Positions 22,236 to 34,737 are shown, counted from the stretch's first letter. The stretch is DNA of 64,000 nucleotides from Anthoceros angustus (GCA_010909165.1 VJWM01000107.1:744001-808000); one strand, 5' to 3'. A program made the numbers and translations. The notes: generated by a model from the letters alone, not told the origin.

Positions 22236-22379
22236 TAGCTGAAGCAACTGGAGTATGTGCCTACACAAGAAAACCCTGCAGATATATTAACGAAAGCTCT
22301 TTCAAAAGAGCTGCACGAGAAGCATGTTCGAGGTCTGGGGTTAGGAGAGTCTGGAACTTTCCTATCTAACCCCAACTAG
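22236..22379 (+). pseudogene. Ty1/copia RNase H C-terminal tail
   Basis: Plus frame LEYVPTQENPADILTKAL followed by SKELHEKHVRGLGL (22248-22379, stop TAG) is the conserved end of the copia polyprotein (pattern 'I.Y..T..Q.ADILTK.L....H...R..LG'). Nothing else of the polyprotein is recognisable upstream. The purine-rich 'gcgagtgggagtaggagg' at about 22573 could be the polypurine tract before a lost LTR. Confidence 0.85.
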
Positions 22380-23420
22380 CCTACATGCCCTGCTACCTAA
22401 TCCCACCGATTCTGGGCCCTGGGAGGACTCTTCCTTTGGATTCTCGAGTCGGAGGGACACTGGAGGCCTCAGCATCGGAGTCCTCACGCACATGTCATCT
22501 TCGGGAGGAAAAGATCCTCCTCAATCCTCAAGAGATCCTGCGGTCAAGACACAAAGCAATTAGATAGCTTTAGAGCGAGTGGGAGTAGGAGGAGATGAAG
22601 CAAAACCGTGTCACTTCATGGCGGCTTACAACATGACCGAGGCAGTGTAACTACGCACTCGATCCGTTTCATGACTGCACGATGCTTGCATCGATACGAG
22701 ATAGGAGAGCTGCATACTGCCTAGGCTCACAATCTTCACATCCTTATCGGGGTTACCTCGAGGGAAATTCGAGGCCGTGAGGGCCTCACCTCCCTCCGTC
22801 AGACATAGCCTCGCCCACAGGCTGAGGCCCCGAGCTCCCTTGCGCAGGGCGAGGGGCACGTGGGAGAAATTGTGGAAGCTAAGCGCGCAATGGAGGACCT
22901 CCCATGTCCTCCCGATTATGGCCTCGCCTAGTCCTCAAGACTGCCACAGCGTGAGGGCGCCGTTTCTTGGTCGGCTCGAGCTTCCCGGCAGTGTCGGGGT
23001 CCCTGCAGCAGCAGAGGAGGTTGTCCTAGCCGCCTTGCTTGCCGCAGCGGCCTAGGGAGTCTCTTCGGTGGCGGGGTTCGCATCCTTAGAGGAGGACGAC
23101 ATCTCGATCGTTACGCTCCACAACCCCTTCTCCAATTGCACAGGCGTGAAGATGAAGAAGAGGAATATAACGCACTGGTGATGGTTTCTCACCGCACGCT
23201 CGAATATATACCGCGGAGCTGGGCGAACATTAACGCAATGCATCGCATTTTCACCCGACTCCATCCTACAAGGACCGAGATGATCCGGTTGTTGGAGCAT
23301 CACTTTCCAAAATGATCAACAAGTGGGAGTGAAGAGTTATACCCAAACACACCTCTCGTCGATCACCTCCTCCCGCCTTCTCCGACGGCCACCTCCTCTA
23401 AGACAAAGCATTCAATTGGG
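22380..23420. other. No gene recognised; GC-rich segment
   Basis: 22744-23060 is GC-rich with small inverted pairs such as 'ggccgtgagggcctcacc'. No assignable domain. Could include copia LTR sequence after 22575. Confidence 0.35.
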
Positions 23421-23424
23421 CTTT

Positions 23425-23775
23425 GCAATGGACCGTGTTTTACAACACTTCTAAAGCCCAATTGTAAAATGTTTGAGACGGCCGTGATCGGCCTCTCTCA
23501 TGTTTTACAACATACATAACAACCTAATCTAATTTACAACACGATCCATTGCAAATCACTGTACATTGTAAAGCGTTTAAGAGAGGCCAAGATAGGCCTC
23601 CCACAACTTTACAACATAGTCTAATTTACAACACACCCCGTAAAGCGCACTTGTATGTTGTAAAATGTATGACAAGGCCGAGATCAGCCTCGACGCTTTA
23701 CACCAAATTCACAACGTAGTCTCATGTACAAAGTCCATTGCAAAGCGATCTTGCACGCTGTATACGCCTCACGGG
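23425..23775. repeat. TTTACAAC-rich repeat, about 110-bp units (CACTA-like)
   Basis: Three units: a 'tttacaaca' cluster followed by 'gacggccgtgatcggcctc', 'gaggccaagataggcctcc' and 'aggccgagatcagcctcga' at about 23485, 23584 and 23675. Each of these is itself a GGCC...GGCC-type imperfect palindrome. Same TTTACAA/TTGTAAA words as 17.2-18.3 kb. Confidence 0.6.
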
Positions 23776-23960
23776 CTTCCGATTGCTGCTTGGGTATTCT
23801 ACCGATCTCGCCCATCGGCCAAGTCCACCACGAAGGCTACCACATCTGCCAGCAACATCGAACATAGTCATGATCCACTGGGGCTGCGACTATGTTAGTT
23901 TTTGCTTTGAGGCAAAAGAGTAACATGGTCACCATCACATATAGATTACATGCCTGTGCA

Positions 23961-24720
23961 GTCGCCACATGATGCATGCACTCGATCCGTGATGCAGTGA
24001 AAACATTTGGAAGCATATGTGCCAGAATGAAGCTCTCCTAAAAAACATAGCATGAGTGCAAGGAAACGGGAGGCAGGTGGCACGATCAGAGACCTTGCTA
24101 ATTGTCCATCGAGTTGAACAAAGTGCTCACCTCATGTCTCCCATGTTTCAGCCTCTTGTCAGGAGTTGAACTCGCTTGTTGTGAATGATGGGTCATGGTG
24201 GGTCATGGTGCCTCACCTTCCAAGTGGAGCAAAACCGAAAAGCGAGGTCGGGCATTTCATTGCCGTCACGCAAATTGTACAATGTATCGACCGTGCATAT
24301 GTATTTTGTTTTCTCATTGACAATCAACCATGTGCCCTGTGTCGCCACATGATGCATGCACTCGATCCAGGATGCATGCGTGAAAACATTTGGAAGCATA
24401 TGTGCCAGAATGAAGCTCCTAAAAAACATAGCATGAGTGCAAGGAAACGGCGGAGGAAGCGAGGTGGCACGATCGACCGACCTTGCTAATTGTCCATCCG
24501 AGTTGCGAACAAAGTGCTCACCTCATGTCTCCCATGTTTCAGCCTCTTGTCAGGAGTTGAACTCGCTTGTTGTGAATGATGGGTCATGGTGGGTCATGGT
24601 GCCTCACCTTCCAAGTGGAGCAAACCGAAAAGCGAGGTCGGGCATTTCATTGCCGTCACGCAAATTGTACAATGTGTCGCCATTTCGACCGCATATGTAT
24701 TTTGTTTTCGTTGGACCAAT
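23961..24720. repeat. Tandem duplication, about 380 bp
   Basis: 'gtcgccacatgatgcatgca' starts at 23961 and 24341. 'ggtcatggtgcctcacctt' is near 24211 and 24593. The copies differ by small indels. Minus frames (HHVATQGTWLIVNEKTKYIC, TLYNLRDGNEMPDLAFRF) persist through both copies, suggesting the unit was once coding, but I could not identify the protein. Confidence 0.75.
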
Positions 24721-25890
24721 CAACCATACGTGCCCGCTCATCAATGACATCATGTCACTGCACCGGTCACGTAGCATGGATGACTCTTCTTCTTGCGGCA
24801 TCACCACCCCGTCGCGCCATCCATTATTCAAGACATTTGTACCAGTGATAAAGCAGAGATGGATGGCATGGCCGCCCATAATATATAACCAATTCTGTGG
24901 GGTCACGTACATATTCCGAGGTATGCGGGATGTGATCACCGATAATGGGAGTTTGGGAGAGAACAACATCACCGATCATCACACCACCAAGGCCAAGTCC
25001 GTGGTGGCTGCACCAAGGAGGGAGCATCTTGGGCTGCATGCGCTTTTGCGAGCCTCCAAAATTATGCGTGAGAAGGAAAGGATTCCGTGGTATGGCAATG
25101 GCATTTTAGGTCTTTAGTCTCGCCACCATGGGCAAATTACCGAGTGAGCATGCGTGTTTGGGTATCAATTCCTTGCACGGCAACTTGCAGTATTGGCAAG
25201 ACATTGGAGTGGTGTTCCAAGTGGCGGCAACCATGGATGCCTTGACTTGGATCTGGCGCCGGGTTGCCTTTGTACTCTATCTACGAGCTATGGGTTGTCG
25301 AGAAGGATACACGGGTCCCAAGGGCTGAAATTGGCTGCAGTTGACATAATCGTCACAAAGATACCTTGTTGGAGGCTCACGTCTTCGCTAAGGAGCGTAG
25401 CGTTGTGCAGCACTTCACCGCAGCTTTCAGCCACGACGCACCCACCCAACATTGAGCACATTCGAGAGGCAACGAGAACTTCCCTAAGGTAATGGATCGA
25501 ATCCTAACGGTGTACTACCGGAATGGGATGCGATTCGAGCATCTTGGATGCTTGTGACACACATGTGTTTGTCTCGCTTCAAAATGCGAACGCACCACAA
25601 GTTCATGCGGGCAAGGAATCCTTCCGCATCGGAAGAGCTTGGGGAATGGCATTTTCAACACCGATGGAGATGTGGAAGACGCGGAAGACAAGCTTGAGTT
25701 CTCTGTGCTGTGATTACGACAACGCGTTAGAGATTGTGCTCTGCAAGATTATTGCCCAAGCGGGAAAGGAGGAGGTTGTTGACATGCATGGTGAATGATG
25801 GTGTGGAGCATGTTGCACCGCCTTCTCAATGCTCGAATTTTGCGATGATTCGCAAGCCATTGCGGATCTCTTTGTGCGCATGACATTCGA
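24721..25890. other. Unassigned protein-like debris
   Basis: Open frames on both strands with no domain I recognise (minus: WRDGVVMPQEEESSMLRDRC near 24820; plus: QNANAPQVHAGKESFRIGRA near 25580). The minus frame continues that of the 380-bp duplication. Confidence 0.3.
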
Positions 25891-25899
25891 TTCCATTTG

Positions 25900-26110
25900 C
25901 AAAATCGGGCAACACCCTTAGACCTCCTCTTTCATGGGTCGTTCAATCAAAACTTGTGCATTTTCCCCACCAAATTTTGCATACATGTCCACCGTAGGTG
26001 CCCACCACTACATTCTCAAAGCCGAGCCCTTGCACCCATAAGGGCATTCCATGTCACCATATCCCCGACAAAGCAAGCAAGACTACAAAAGGTTAGGGAA
26101 TCACCACTAG
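25900..26110 (-). pseudogene. PPR repeat fragment
   Basis: Minus strand gives DMVTWNALMGARA (about 26065) and TVDMYAKFGG (about 25998), pieces of the PPR pattern 'D.V.WNA.I' and 'LVDMYAKCG'. It resembles the array at 18.3-20.8 kb and is too short and broken to be functional. Confidence 0.6.
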
Positions 26111-26950
26111 TTGTCCATCATAGTGAAGACTAAACCGAGGGTTCTTTGAAATCAAGCTCATCCCCACTTGCCAATTAAGACGATCCATGTAACGTAGGGG
26201 TCGTTCAATAGTCCCCATCATAGCATATGATGGATGTAACCGAGAGAACCAGAGATTCTTTTAATCAAAGCTTATCCCCACTCGCCAAGACCACATCCAT
26301 GGTGCTCCCATTCCTCCATAAGATGATCCGACGAGGGCGCGATCGCCTCCCTGGAGTGTCCAAAATTTGTCACTTATTCTCCAAAACCCGGAAGGAGGAT
26401 TCGCACCGACTCCTCTCGAGGTACTTAGCGCCAATTTGAGTAGGCGGGACAACTTCCCTACATCAGGAACCCCAAGCCGAGATGGCGCCACTTGTTCGCA
26501 TGGCGATAAACGGGAGAGACTTGTATCACAACCATCTTGTGAAGCAAGACGGGCTATGTCCTCACCTTGTTTACTATGTGTCCTCAACAATGGTCCGAAG
26601 GCTCTGATTTCCGGGACAAGCCAAAGGCGGCCCCAGTACACGCTCGCTTGAGTGCACGCTTTACTCGGAACAAAGGGGGGTGTCCAGGAGAGAAATCATC
26701 AACGTTTGTCTTCTTTACTCTTTCCAGATCGCCGAGGCAACGCCAAGATCGATACCACACTCAAAGAAAAGAGATTGATTTGTGGCCCAATTCTAGTGCT
26801 ATCATCACCGCTACTAAGCAAGAGGTCGATCATCGAAATTGGCGCAGAACCACGTCATCGCAACAATCGGTCACTTTCTACCGTATGTAAACCCTTAAAC
26901 TCGAACGCCTTCCACGACGCTTGTACTCACCATAATTATAATTAAATAAG
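26111..26950. other. No gene recognised
   Basis: Open frames of 90-126 codons on both strands overlap one another (26261-26641 and neighbours) and show no domain. The sequence 'aatcaagctcatccccact' and its variant at 26266 recur, hinting at a local repeat. Confidence 0.3.
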
Positions 26951-27019
26951 TGAAATATTTAAGACTTGGGATACTTTTTATACTTATAAGAAAAGCTTTA
27001 AAATATTTTTCAACCTATC

Positions 27020-27140
27020 AATTACCTATCTATCCTCCCCACTCTCCACTCCTTATCTATCCTCCCACCCTCTCCACTCCTTATCCTCTATCGCCTCCCC
27101 ACTCCTTATCCCTCTATCATCTCCCTTCCCCGCCTTCTCC
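27020..27140. repeat. C/T-rich tandem repeat
   Basis: 'ctccactccttatc' recurs four times with 'tatcctccc' between (27040-27115). Pyrimidine-rich on the plus strand. Lies just past the 3' end of the CACTA transposase frame. Confidence 0.75.
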
Positions 27141-27179
27141 TTTCCACATAACAAGTCTATTACTCCAACTCTACTATGT

Positions 27180-30100
27180 AACTCATTGGTCATTATCGCT
27201 CACGCTATCATTGTCTTCATCATCCTCACCTATGATATCCGCATCCTCATCATCTTGACTCATGTTATCCTCGTCTTGAGCCTCACCTTGTACTATGCGT
27301 CTTCCACGTGCGCTTGTACCCACCACAATTTTCCATGCATTTTAGAATTCTCATACAAAAGACTTGCTCCACTTTCTCCGATACTAGTACAAATGGCTCA
27401 TCCTCCAACTTATCATTGGATAACATGACATCGTTAACCATGAACATACGAGATGTATCTGTTTTGATGGTCAGTGTGCTCTTTGTTCCATTGAGCCTTG
27501 AACCATCTCACCTTCAACACATTTACTTTTTAGACGGCCCTAAGTCCACCTCCAAAATCTTTTCCACCTTTCCAAAGATAGGGAAAAATGCTATAATAGG
27601 TTCGTGTCCCGATGTGAAACACATGCTTGGCTATATAGATGTTTTATAATGCTATCACATGTATTCTTTCCCTATCTGCATCTATAGTCCTTATATGATT
27701 TCCATATGCCCACATCATTTTATATGATCGCAGCTGAGAGAGGTCCTCGCACAATTGCCATCCAACCCATAGGTTTGTCTGCATTTCTTTCTTCGCTATA
27801 ACTTCATCTATCAACCATTCGCAAAAGTTGCTGCCCATACCGTCATACACTTTTCGCCATTTTTGAGTACACGCTGAGTTTTCCACTAACACTTTCCTCA
27901 TCTGCCATTTCCACATCATTCGGTCATAATTTTTGCCATTCCTTGCAATAACACCCACATTGGGTGACATCATCTTGATTTCCACACTCTTGGTGCCTCT
28001 TCATGTGTATTTCCAAAGAACTCGAGCTATAAAACATTATCTCTTGTGCTAAGTATCCTAAAGCCATGCTACCTTGTCGGGTCATCGAACAAGTCCCTTT
28101 AACACTTTCATGTGCCTTTCTAAGAAATACATCCATCGATATCGAGTTGGTCCACATAATTCAACCTCCCGCACAAGATGAACAACAACATGTACTTGAC
28201 TTGTCGAAAAGTCGTTGGAAATTCCCTCCAACACACACATGATCTCCACACTTTTCACCTTCATAGCTGGAATTTCATCCTTCGCAATTTCTTTTGAACA
28301 AAGCCACGAATAGCTCGGCAAGATCACATATAGCCTTGTGAACATCATGATGTATTAATCCTTTCAAGACAATTGGCCACAAATCCGTTAACAGATGGTG
28401 ATGATCATGAGACTTTAACCCTGAAATTCCCTATTCTCTCCCTTTAGAAAAACAACGCTTCAAATTTGACCCATACCCTGTAGGAGTACGTATGCTGCAA
28501 ATCCTTGTTCTCAATTTTTCCTCTGCATTAGCATACATTCGCCTCTTTTTGCTGCCATGTCCAAGAACCTGTGGTCGGGTGTCGTTATAAATGTCCGTCC
28601 CCTGGTTCGCCAGTTTTTATCCTTGCACCCCATTTACAATGTTTTGGCCTCTTTGTCTCCTTCCAACAGGCGATGGCCTCGCATGGGGCCACCAATCTTG
28701 TTTGGTATTTGAATACTCAAGATCTCTCGACTACCAAGGGAATCTTGATTCCCACATATGTGCCAAAATCATTGACTTACATTCTTTCCAATGTGCATGA
28801 TATCAAATAAGTGTCGATCAACAATATCGCAACCACCAAATAGCATGACTAAAAGTTAACCTTCATGAATAGCTATTAGTCTACCTACCGATGCTACCAA
28901 TAATATAATTAAAATATTCTTGAAAAGGGTAATACTTGCAAGACCCCATATGCATGCATACATACCTCCCAAGATGGAAGCTCCCAAAATTGAAGGCTCG
29001 TCGCTAGTAACACCCGTGGCTGCCTTCACCATTGTCTTTTGCATATTTCCGGTTAAAGCTTTCGATCATAATATCCTCCGGAGTTGGTGCATAGTCCGGA
29101 TGAATAATTTCCATCTCACCTTTCCATTGAATGAATCCCGCTCTTCCACTCTAAACTTGTGTTCCTCGGTAAAATTTTCTAAAATTCTTATCATACGTCA
29201 TTTTGTTTGTGAACATTGACTTTCTTGCTTCTAATTTGTCCCAACATATTGGACATGCCCGCTTCCCTTTTGTTTGCATTTTAGAAGTGAAAGAATATCC
29301 GGATAATCATGCATCGCCCACAACAATAAGGCCTTCAATTTAAATTGTCTTTGAGCATTTCCAATAGCCATAGAAGCATCTTGTACGACCACACCTTCCT
29401 CCCACAGTACCTTCAACTCTTCGATGAGTGGTTGAAATATATATCGCATCTTGACTTGGACCGGGAATAATCATTGACAACAATATATGCCCATTCTTGA
29501 TAGATAACCAAGGAGGCAATATAATTGATAAGAAGCACAGCCATATAGAATACCTAGAACTTTGGTGCCCAAAGGGATTAATCCCATCCGTAGCAAGTCC
29601 TAATCGAATGTTGCGCCTCCTTAGCAAACTCGGATAAGTGTTGTCCACATGTTCCCATGCATAGCTATCGATGGGACCCGCATAATCCCATCATTAGACT
29701 TATTTGTGGCGTGCCATGACATCATACTTGCTAGCTCCGGACATCTAAACATTTGTTTCAATCTAGGAATCAATGGAAAATATCAAGTAGCTTAACTGCA
29801 CACACTGCTTCTTCGTGTCAATTCGATACCTATGTTCCCACACATCTTGCGAATAGCAATTGAAAACTCGCTGTGAACAACATACAATCATCTTGACAAG
29901 CATGTATGGATGTATATGTTAGGCCAAACCCTTAAGCATCTTTTTAATTTCAGCCTACTTTTGGCAACTTGTTGCCAACTGGGAGGCCTAATTTGCCTAG
30001 TAATGATAAAATTGAATTCAAAGATGCATCCGACCAGCCATGCCTCCTTTGGATGTTCAATAACAATAAAATGAATGCCAATAAACTTATCTCGGCTCCA

Positions 30101-30310
30101 ACCCATAGAGGCGTAGTTCGGTGTGCATCGCCTTTAATTCCTCGTGCAAGGAATCGACTGTTCTTTAGTCATTTCGCGATGCGAAACCCCACCAAGTGCC
30201 TCCACCAACTCTATGGTCACTTGTTCGTCGGGATGAATGTTGACATGTTCTTCATCAACCTCAAAATGATCATCAACCTCAATAAAATCTTGTTCCTCTT
30301 CAACTGATTA
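27180..30310 (-). pseudogene. CACTA (En/Spm) TNP2-type transposase, frameshifted
   Basis: Read on the minus strand: YFPLIPRLKQMFRCPELASM (about 29780), RRRNIRLGLATDGINPFG (about 29610), LPPWLSIKNGHILLSMIIPG, FQPLIEELKVLWEEGVVVQD (about 29440) and LKALLLWAMHDYPD are the transposase_21/TNP2 domain. VVVHLVREVELCGPTRYRWM then YFLERHMKVLKG (about 28190-28095) and GSMALGYLAQEIMF are the following DUF4218 domain. FGKVEKILEVDLGPSKK (about 27570) and EPFVLVSEKVEQVFYENSK (about 27380) resemble DUF4216. Domain order is that of plant CACTA elements. An acidic run (QDFIEVDDHFEVDEEHV, about 30290) precedes it. Frameshifts are spread along it, so it is not active as shown. Confidence 0.88.
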
Positions 30311-30599
30311 TTCAATCACACGCACAAAATAAATATCAAATAAGTATATAAAATATTGTAGTACTATATAGAAAAATTATATTATAATTTAATAACTTTA
30401 GTATAACCACTATTATTAAGGAAATATTGAACAACATGCAAAACTAAAAGGTTAAGAAGTCAAGTCGACAAGATATACTAATTGTTTTGTTGCGGATATA
30501 GTCAATATACACAAGGTACAAGACCCTCAACATCAACTCTTCTACATCCTACAACAAAAACTATTCCACATCCTCGCATCAACTTTGCCTTCAATTTCT

Positions 30600-31330
30600 T
30601 CCACTCCATCGTAATTTAATGTGTCTATGTACTCTTCCTCGGCCTTCCTTTTGGCTTCAAATGGTTCGGGTTATACCAATTGTAATCAACAAACAACTCT
30701 TCCCAGCATTAATGGTCCTCACCGCCCAAGTGCAAATCCAATCAAGATGGTCGTCACTTAGTAGCTCATGCCCATCCGACCTTTCTTCCCAAATGCAATT
30801 TTGCTTGATTGCGATATTTCCACTACTACTATTCATATATCCCGCCACATTCCCATATGCAACATGCCCATCGAGGTACTCAATTGGGCCATCATTAACA
30901 TCTTTACCGGAGTCTATTGAAAGTCAATGCATACCCGGAACTGGTAACTGTTGTAGTTCACTATCTTGTTATATTCTCCCTGTATACTTTGGACCCCAAA
31001 CACAAACAAAGGAACTCCATTCACATTATCTTTTCTCACTACGATTTTCTCCATGGAAAATAAACCCAACCCCATGGTCGGGTTTGTTGCCTCCTTCACT
31101 ATCCACCTTCGCCCCAATATAGAAATGACTTGTTAATAGGAATAGGTCCCTTCTCCACATTCCCCATTCTCTAGGGTACACGCCTTTCAAAAGATGCTTG
31201 TATAAAACAATAGCATCATGAGACTTTGGATCTTCCCCTCTTTTGGATGATAAGGAGGTGCAATAAAGGGTCCATGTCTGCCCTTTCCATCCAAAGGTTT
31301 TCCTACACCGCAAAGCCATGTGTCCACTCC
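30600..31330 (-). pseudogene. SET-domain-like fragment next to the CACTA transposase
   Basis: Minus frames give EWGMWRRDLFLLTSHFY (about 31165), EATNPTMGLGLFSMEKIVV (about 31090), GEYNKIVNYNSYQF (about 30985), GPIEYLDGHVAYGNVAGYMN then SSSGNIAIKQNCIWEE (about 30895-30800), RTINAG (about 30705) and, in the next frame, LFVDYNWYNPNHLKP then KGRPRKST and a stop (about 30690-30615). 'GLGLF...I', 'GNVAGY.NSS....QNC' and 'I.AG..L.VDY.W' follow the SET lysine-methyltransferase pattern (N-terminal GxGLF, NHSCxPN-like block, GEEL..DY). At least two frameshifts. The KGRPRK end resembles an AT-hook. It may be gene capture by the CACTA element or a separate pseudogene. Confidence 0.65.
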
Positions 31331-31618
31331 TACGTTTTACTTGTTATAACATGCAAACAAACAAACTCCTTCCAACTATAAAAAAACAACCATAATTACA
31401 CATATGAATAATTAAACTACCTTTAATATAACAAGACAAACATACTTACCACAATTAGTATGCCACATCGTAATTATTCTATAGATAATATTATATAATT
31501 GCTTTATTATTGTATTTTCTAGCATAGAAGAAAAGGGCTCCATAATTACTTCATTAGTTTATTTCCTAGCATAGAAGAAAAGGATTGCAACTCACGCTTG
31601 TGGCTACGGTGGTTCTCC
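31331..31618. other. AT-rich spacer
   Basis: No coding signal. 'ctagcatagaagaaaagg' occurs at about 31521 and 31563, a 43-bp tandem duplication. Confidence 0.5.
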
Positions 31619-31740
31619 TTGTTCGCTATTTCTTCTCCTCCTCCTCCTTCTCCTCGTCCTCCTTCTCCTCCTCGTTGTTCTTCTCCTCCTCGTCCTCCTT
31701 CTCCTCCTCGTTCTTCATCTCCTTGCGGTTCTCCACCGGG
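31619..31740. repeat. CTC/CTT-rich microsatellite-like tract
   Basis: 'ctcctcctccttctcctcg' type repeats, with a 'gttcttctcctcctcg' block recurring. On the minus strand it would encode Glu/Lys/Asp-rich sequence, so it may be a low-complexity coding tail. Confidence 0.85.
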
Positions 31741-32027
31741 ACTTCATTCTGGGAGGTAAGGTCCATTCTTGCGCAAATGTTTACGTACTTGGTTAGCTCA
31801 CGAACTCGCCTTGCACTCTTTGCACCAACATTTTGGAAAATATATTGGATATTTGGGCGCTTAAATCTACGAGCGATCCATAAGGACCTACCTCAACAAT
31901 GATCGTGGGTTAGCTTAAGCTCGACAACACTTGCCCCTCTTCACCGAGCACGTTGGAAAGTGCAGGCTACCTTCGATGAAGTGCTCCGGCCCTCGCTCCA
32001 ACCTCCGTGTCGAAATCCGGGCATAAA

Positions 32028-32145
32028 TCGAGCCAATTCTAATCTAGAGCAATTCCATGCAACCGATAACGCGATACTCAAAACGCTTTACAAAGAGCAT
32101 AGACTGCAGCGGACTTGTAGCTATCTAGCATCCAGGATGGTCGAT
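32028..32145. repeat. Repeat X, short copy
   Basis: 'gagccaattctaatct' to 'ttgtagctatctagcatcc' matches parts of the longer copies at 32395-32490 and 34785-34880. Confidence 0.8.
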
Positions 32146-32339
32146 TTAGGTGTGCACCAGTTTTTATTGACCCTTGCTACTAGAAGGCCCTCGCCACGCA
32201 CGATGGAAGGCCCTTCTAGCTATGTAGTGGATGGTTAGTAGCTGGGACAAGAGAAAGGCCTCTTACGATCGGTGCTTATTAGGCGGTCAATCCAAATCGC
32301 TTTACAACACGAGGCGTTGCAAATCGGTTTGGGGCTCTC

Positions 32340-33235
32340 TTATCAACGCCTCTTATCAACGCACTCGCAGCAACATTTGCAACGCACTCGTAGCAGCCAA
32401 TTCTAATCATGAGCAATTGCATGCAACCGACAATACTCGGCGCTTTGCAAAGAGCACTGCTGCAGCGGACTTGTAGCTATCTAGCATCGCGCGGATGGTG
32501 CCGACCCTTGCTATGAGAAGGCCACGCCAATGGAAGGCGGCTTGGCCTCTTATCAACGCACTCGCAGCAACATTTGCAACGCCTCTTACAGTGCGGCGTC
32601 GGTCCAAAGCGCTAGCTAGCGTTACCGCTTTGGGCAATTTGCAAAGCATTCGTTGCAAAGCACCGTAGTATGCTATTGATATAGCCTTAGCTTACTTAAG
32701 GCGCAAGCCTTTCCTTATTTCGTGGGACTCAAGATTGTGAAATGTGTGAGCAACTTTATATCAAAAGCTCGCATTTTTACATCACCCCGATAGGCGATCG
32801 CCTTTGCCAACCTCGCATGACTTGGGTAGACTACGAAACCACATTTGTGATGAGTTCATTATCACTCGGATCCGGCTCCGGTCCGTATCGAGCATAGTCT
32901 TCACAAAAGCGTAAGGTGGCTCTCCTCCATTCGTGATGCCGATTAAAACCTTGAGCCCAAACAAAATCTACCTTGTTAGCATTTATCATGCAAAGAAATG
33001 ATCACTCAGACTTTTACACTTACGATAGAAGGAGATGATTAGGTTGGGCACAAGATCTATTTCTCCCGTCAAGTCGAGTCATCCGAGTTCCGCTTCTTCA
33101 CAAAAGTAAGCCCTTGGAGACCCCGGATCGAGAGTAGTACCAATCTGTGATGATAGCTCATCAAGGCGTGCTGGAAGCATGTGACCAAAAACAAGGACGA
33201 GTTCCATCCGGAAGGGTGGGACCCTTCTCTTTCTC
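32340..33235. repeat. Repeat X, long copy 1
   Basis: Matches 34738-35585. Shared landmarks: 'tatcaacgcactcgcagcaa' (32343, 34740), 'gtgaaatgtgtgagcaactt' (32736, 35104), 'cttacgatagaaggagatga' (33022, 35382) and 'caaaaacaaggacgagttcc' (33186, 35544). No coding signal or known element ends. The copies differ by many small indels. Its second copy is embedded between pieces of the gypsy LTR. Confidence 0.88.
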
Positions 33236-34170
33236 CGAGGAAGGCTAGGAAGGACGAATGTTACACAACCCTTGTCACAAGGGTCAAAGTTTGCACACCA
33301 TGTGCATCACCTCCTCTTCATCACGCATCTCCTCCTCGACTGGGATCCACCTCCGGAAGGTCCTCGGCCGGCCAGTTGTCGGCCGCCATCACCTCCGGAT
33401 GGTTCTCGGCCACCGGCTCAGTTGTACCGCCATCGCTACTCAAAACGCACCCGGTCGCTTAACACAATCGGAGTTTACAACCGAGTTCACAATCGGTCGG
33501 ACTAACACAATCAAAGTGCATTTCACTTTGAGTCGCATAACCGCCGACTTGGGAACGGATCAGCTATAGAACTATAGTGTATGCACGAGTTCTACTGGAA
33601 ACAGAACAAAGTGACAGCCCCCAAGGAGCCCCTTACTCTCAAACTCCATGGCGTCAAAGAAACCATATGTGGGTCTTTCAACCGCCCTGCAGCATGAGAG
33701 TGGGTGGGCGGTGTCACGCGAACCTCGAAATGCTCGGTGCGATCGAGGATTGAACTCTCATTAGGTACCGCCTAGCCCGCTTGTCGATCGGCAACATCAA
33801 CAATCGGCATGATGATGAGTGCCAAGAAGACTTAAATTCTTTAGCAAGACTGCTTAAGGAGGGGCGAATCGAGGTTTTAAGACTCGGGCTCAAGTGGATG
33901 GCCGAGGAAGCATTGCCCCATTAGCCCTTATTCTATTCATTCCCACCGGATCTTTTACACATTAAAGGGGCACGAGTCCCAAGCAATAGCCTTGAAAGCA
34001 CCTAAGGGACAACATAGCTACGCTCCATACAATCCTCTATCCGCCATCAAAATATCTCCGAGGAGCACACTACGCCTCGTGCTCACCCGCTTGTCATATC
34101 TTGCCATTTTCATGCCAATGGTTTCTCAAAAGGAAGAAGCATTAAAGCTTTATTTGTAGGCTTGCATGGG
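33236..34170. other. No gene recognised
   Basis: Unassigned sequence between repeat X and the first LTR-like piece. No domain seen in any frame. Confidence 0.35.
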
Positions 34171-34737
34171 TGTGGCGCGACTTTTGCCGATGGCCAGCGA
34201 CAATCCCGTGTCGCTGTAGGAAGAAGTCCGCTCCAAGGGAATGATAGGCCTGCACTGCTTCGTGTGATTCTACCGCCCTTAGCGCTGCTCGCCTCAACAC
34301 ACACACATACTCCTAACTACTCACAACGTTTCACCGTGACAGCGGTATGGCTAAACGCTTAAGGACCCGTCAGTCCAGACGTTTCATACATCCTCACGCA
34401 TCCTTCTTTCCTCTCTCCTCACGCTACACTCTTCGCCTTAGAAAAGACGCTGGTTACAGCCGACCTCCGCTGCTCCGCCGGCCTCCGTCCGGCTCTACAC
34501 GCCTCCCGAGTTCCTCCGGCTCACACGCTCCCTGCTCGGCCGGCCGCTCCGGACGAGCACGGTCACCGCCACCCTTCCCCGCACACACCACAACGCTGCT
34601 AAGTCCGCCACCGGACCTTGATCAATCTCCCGAGCCGTGGCTCGCCTGACTCAGACTCACGTTAGCAAGAAGACTCACAAAGGTCCGCAAGAACGCGCAT
34701 CAACACCAAGAGAAAGATGCTTTACTAGAGCTCACCC
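34171..34737 (-). repeat. LTR fragment of the large gypsy element
   Basis: Begins 'tgtggcgcgacttttgccga', the same outer LTR edge as at 45421, and follows it to about 45950 ('aagatgctttactagagc'). Then it switches to repeat X. So it is only the first 570 bases of the LTR. Confidence 0.82.

Noticed and set aside
24193-24429. Assigning the 380-bp duplication to PPR or a protease family
   Set aside because: Residues are protein-like but match no motif I can name with confidence.
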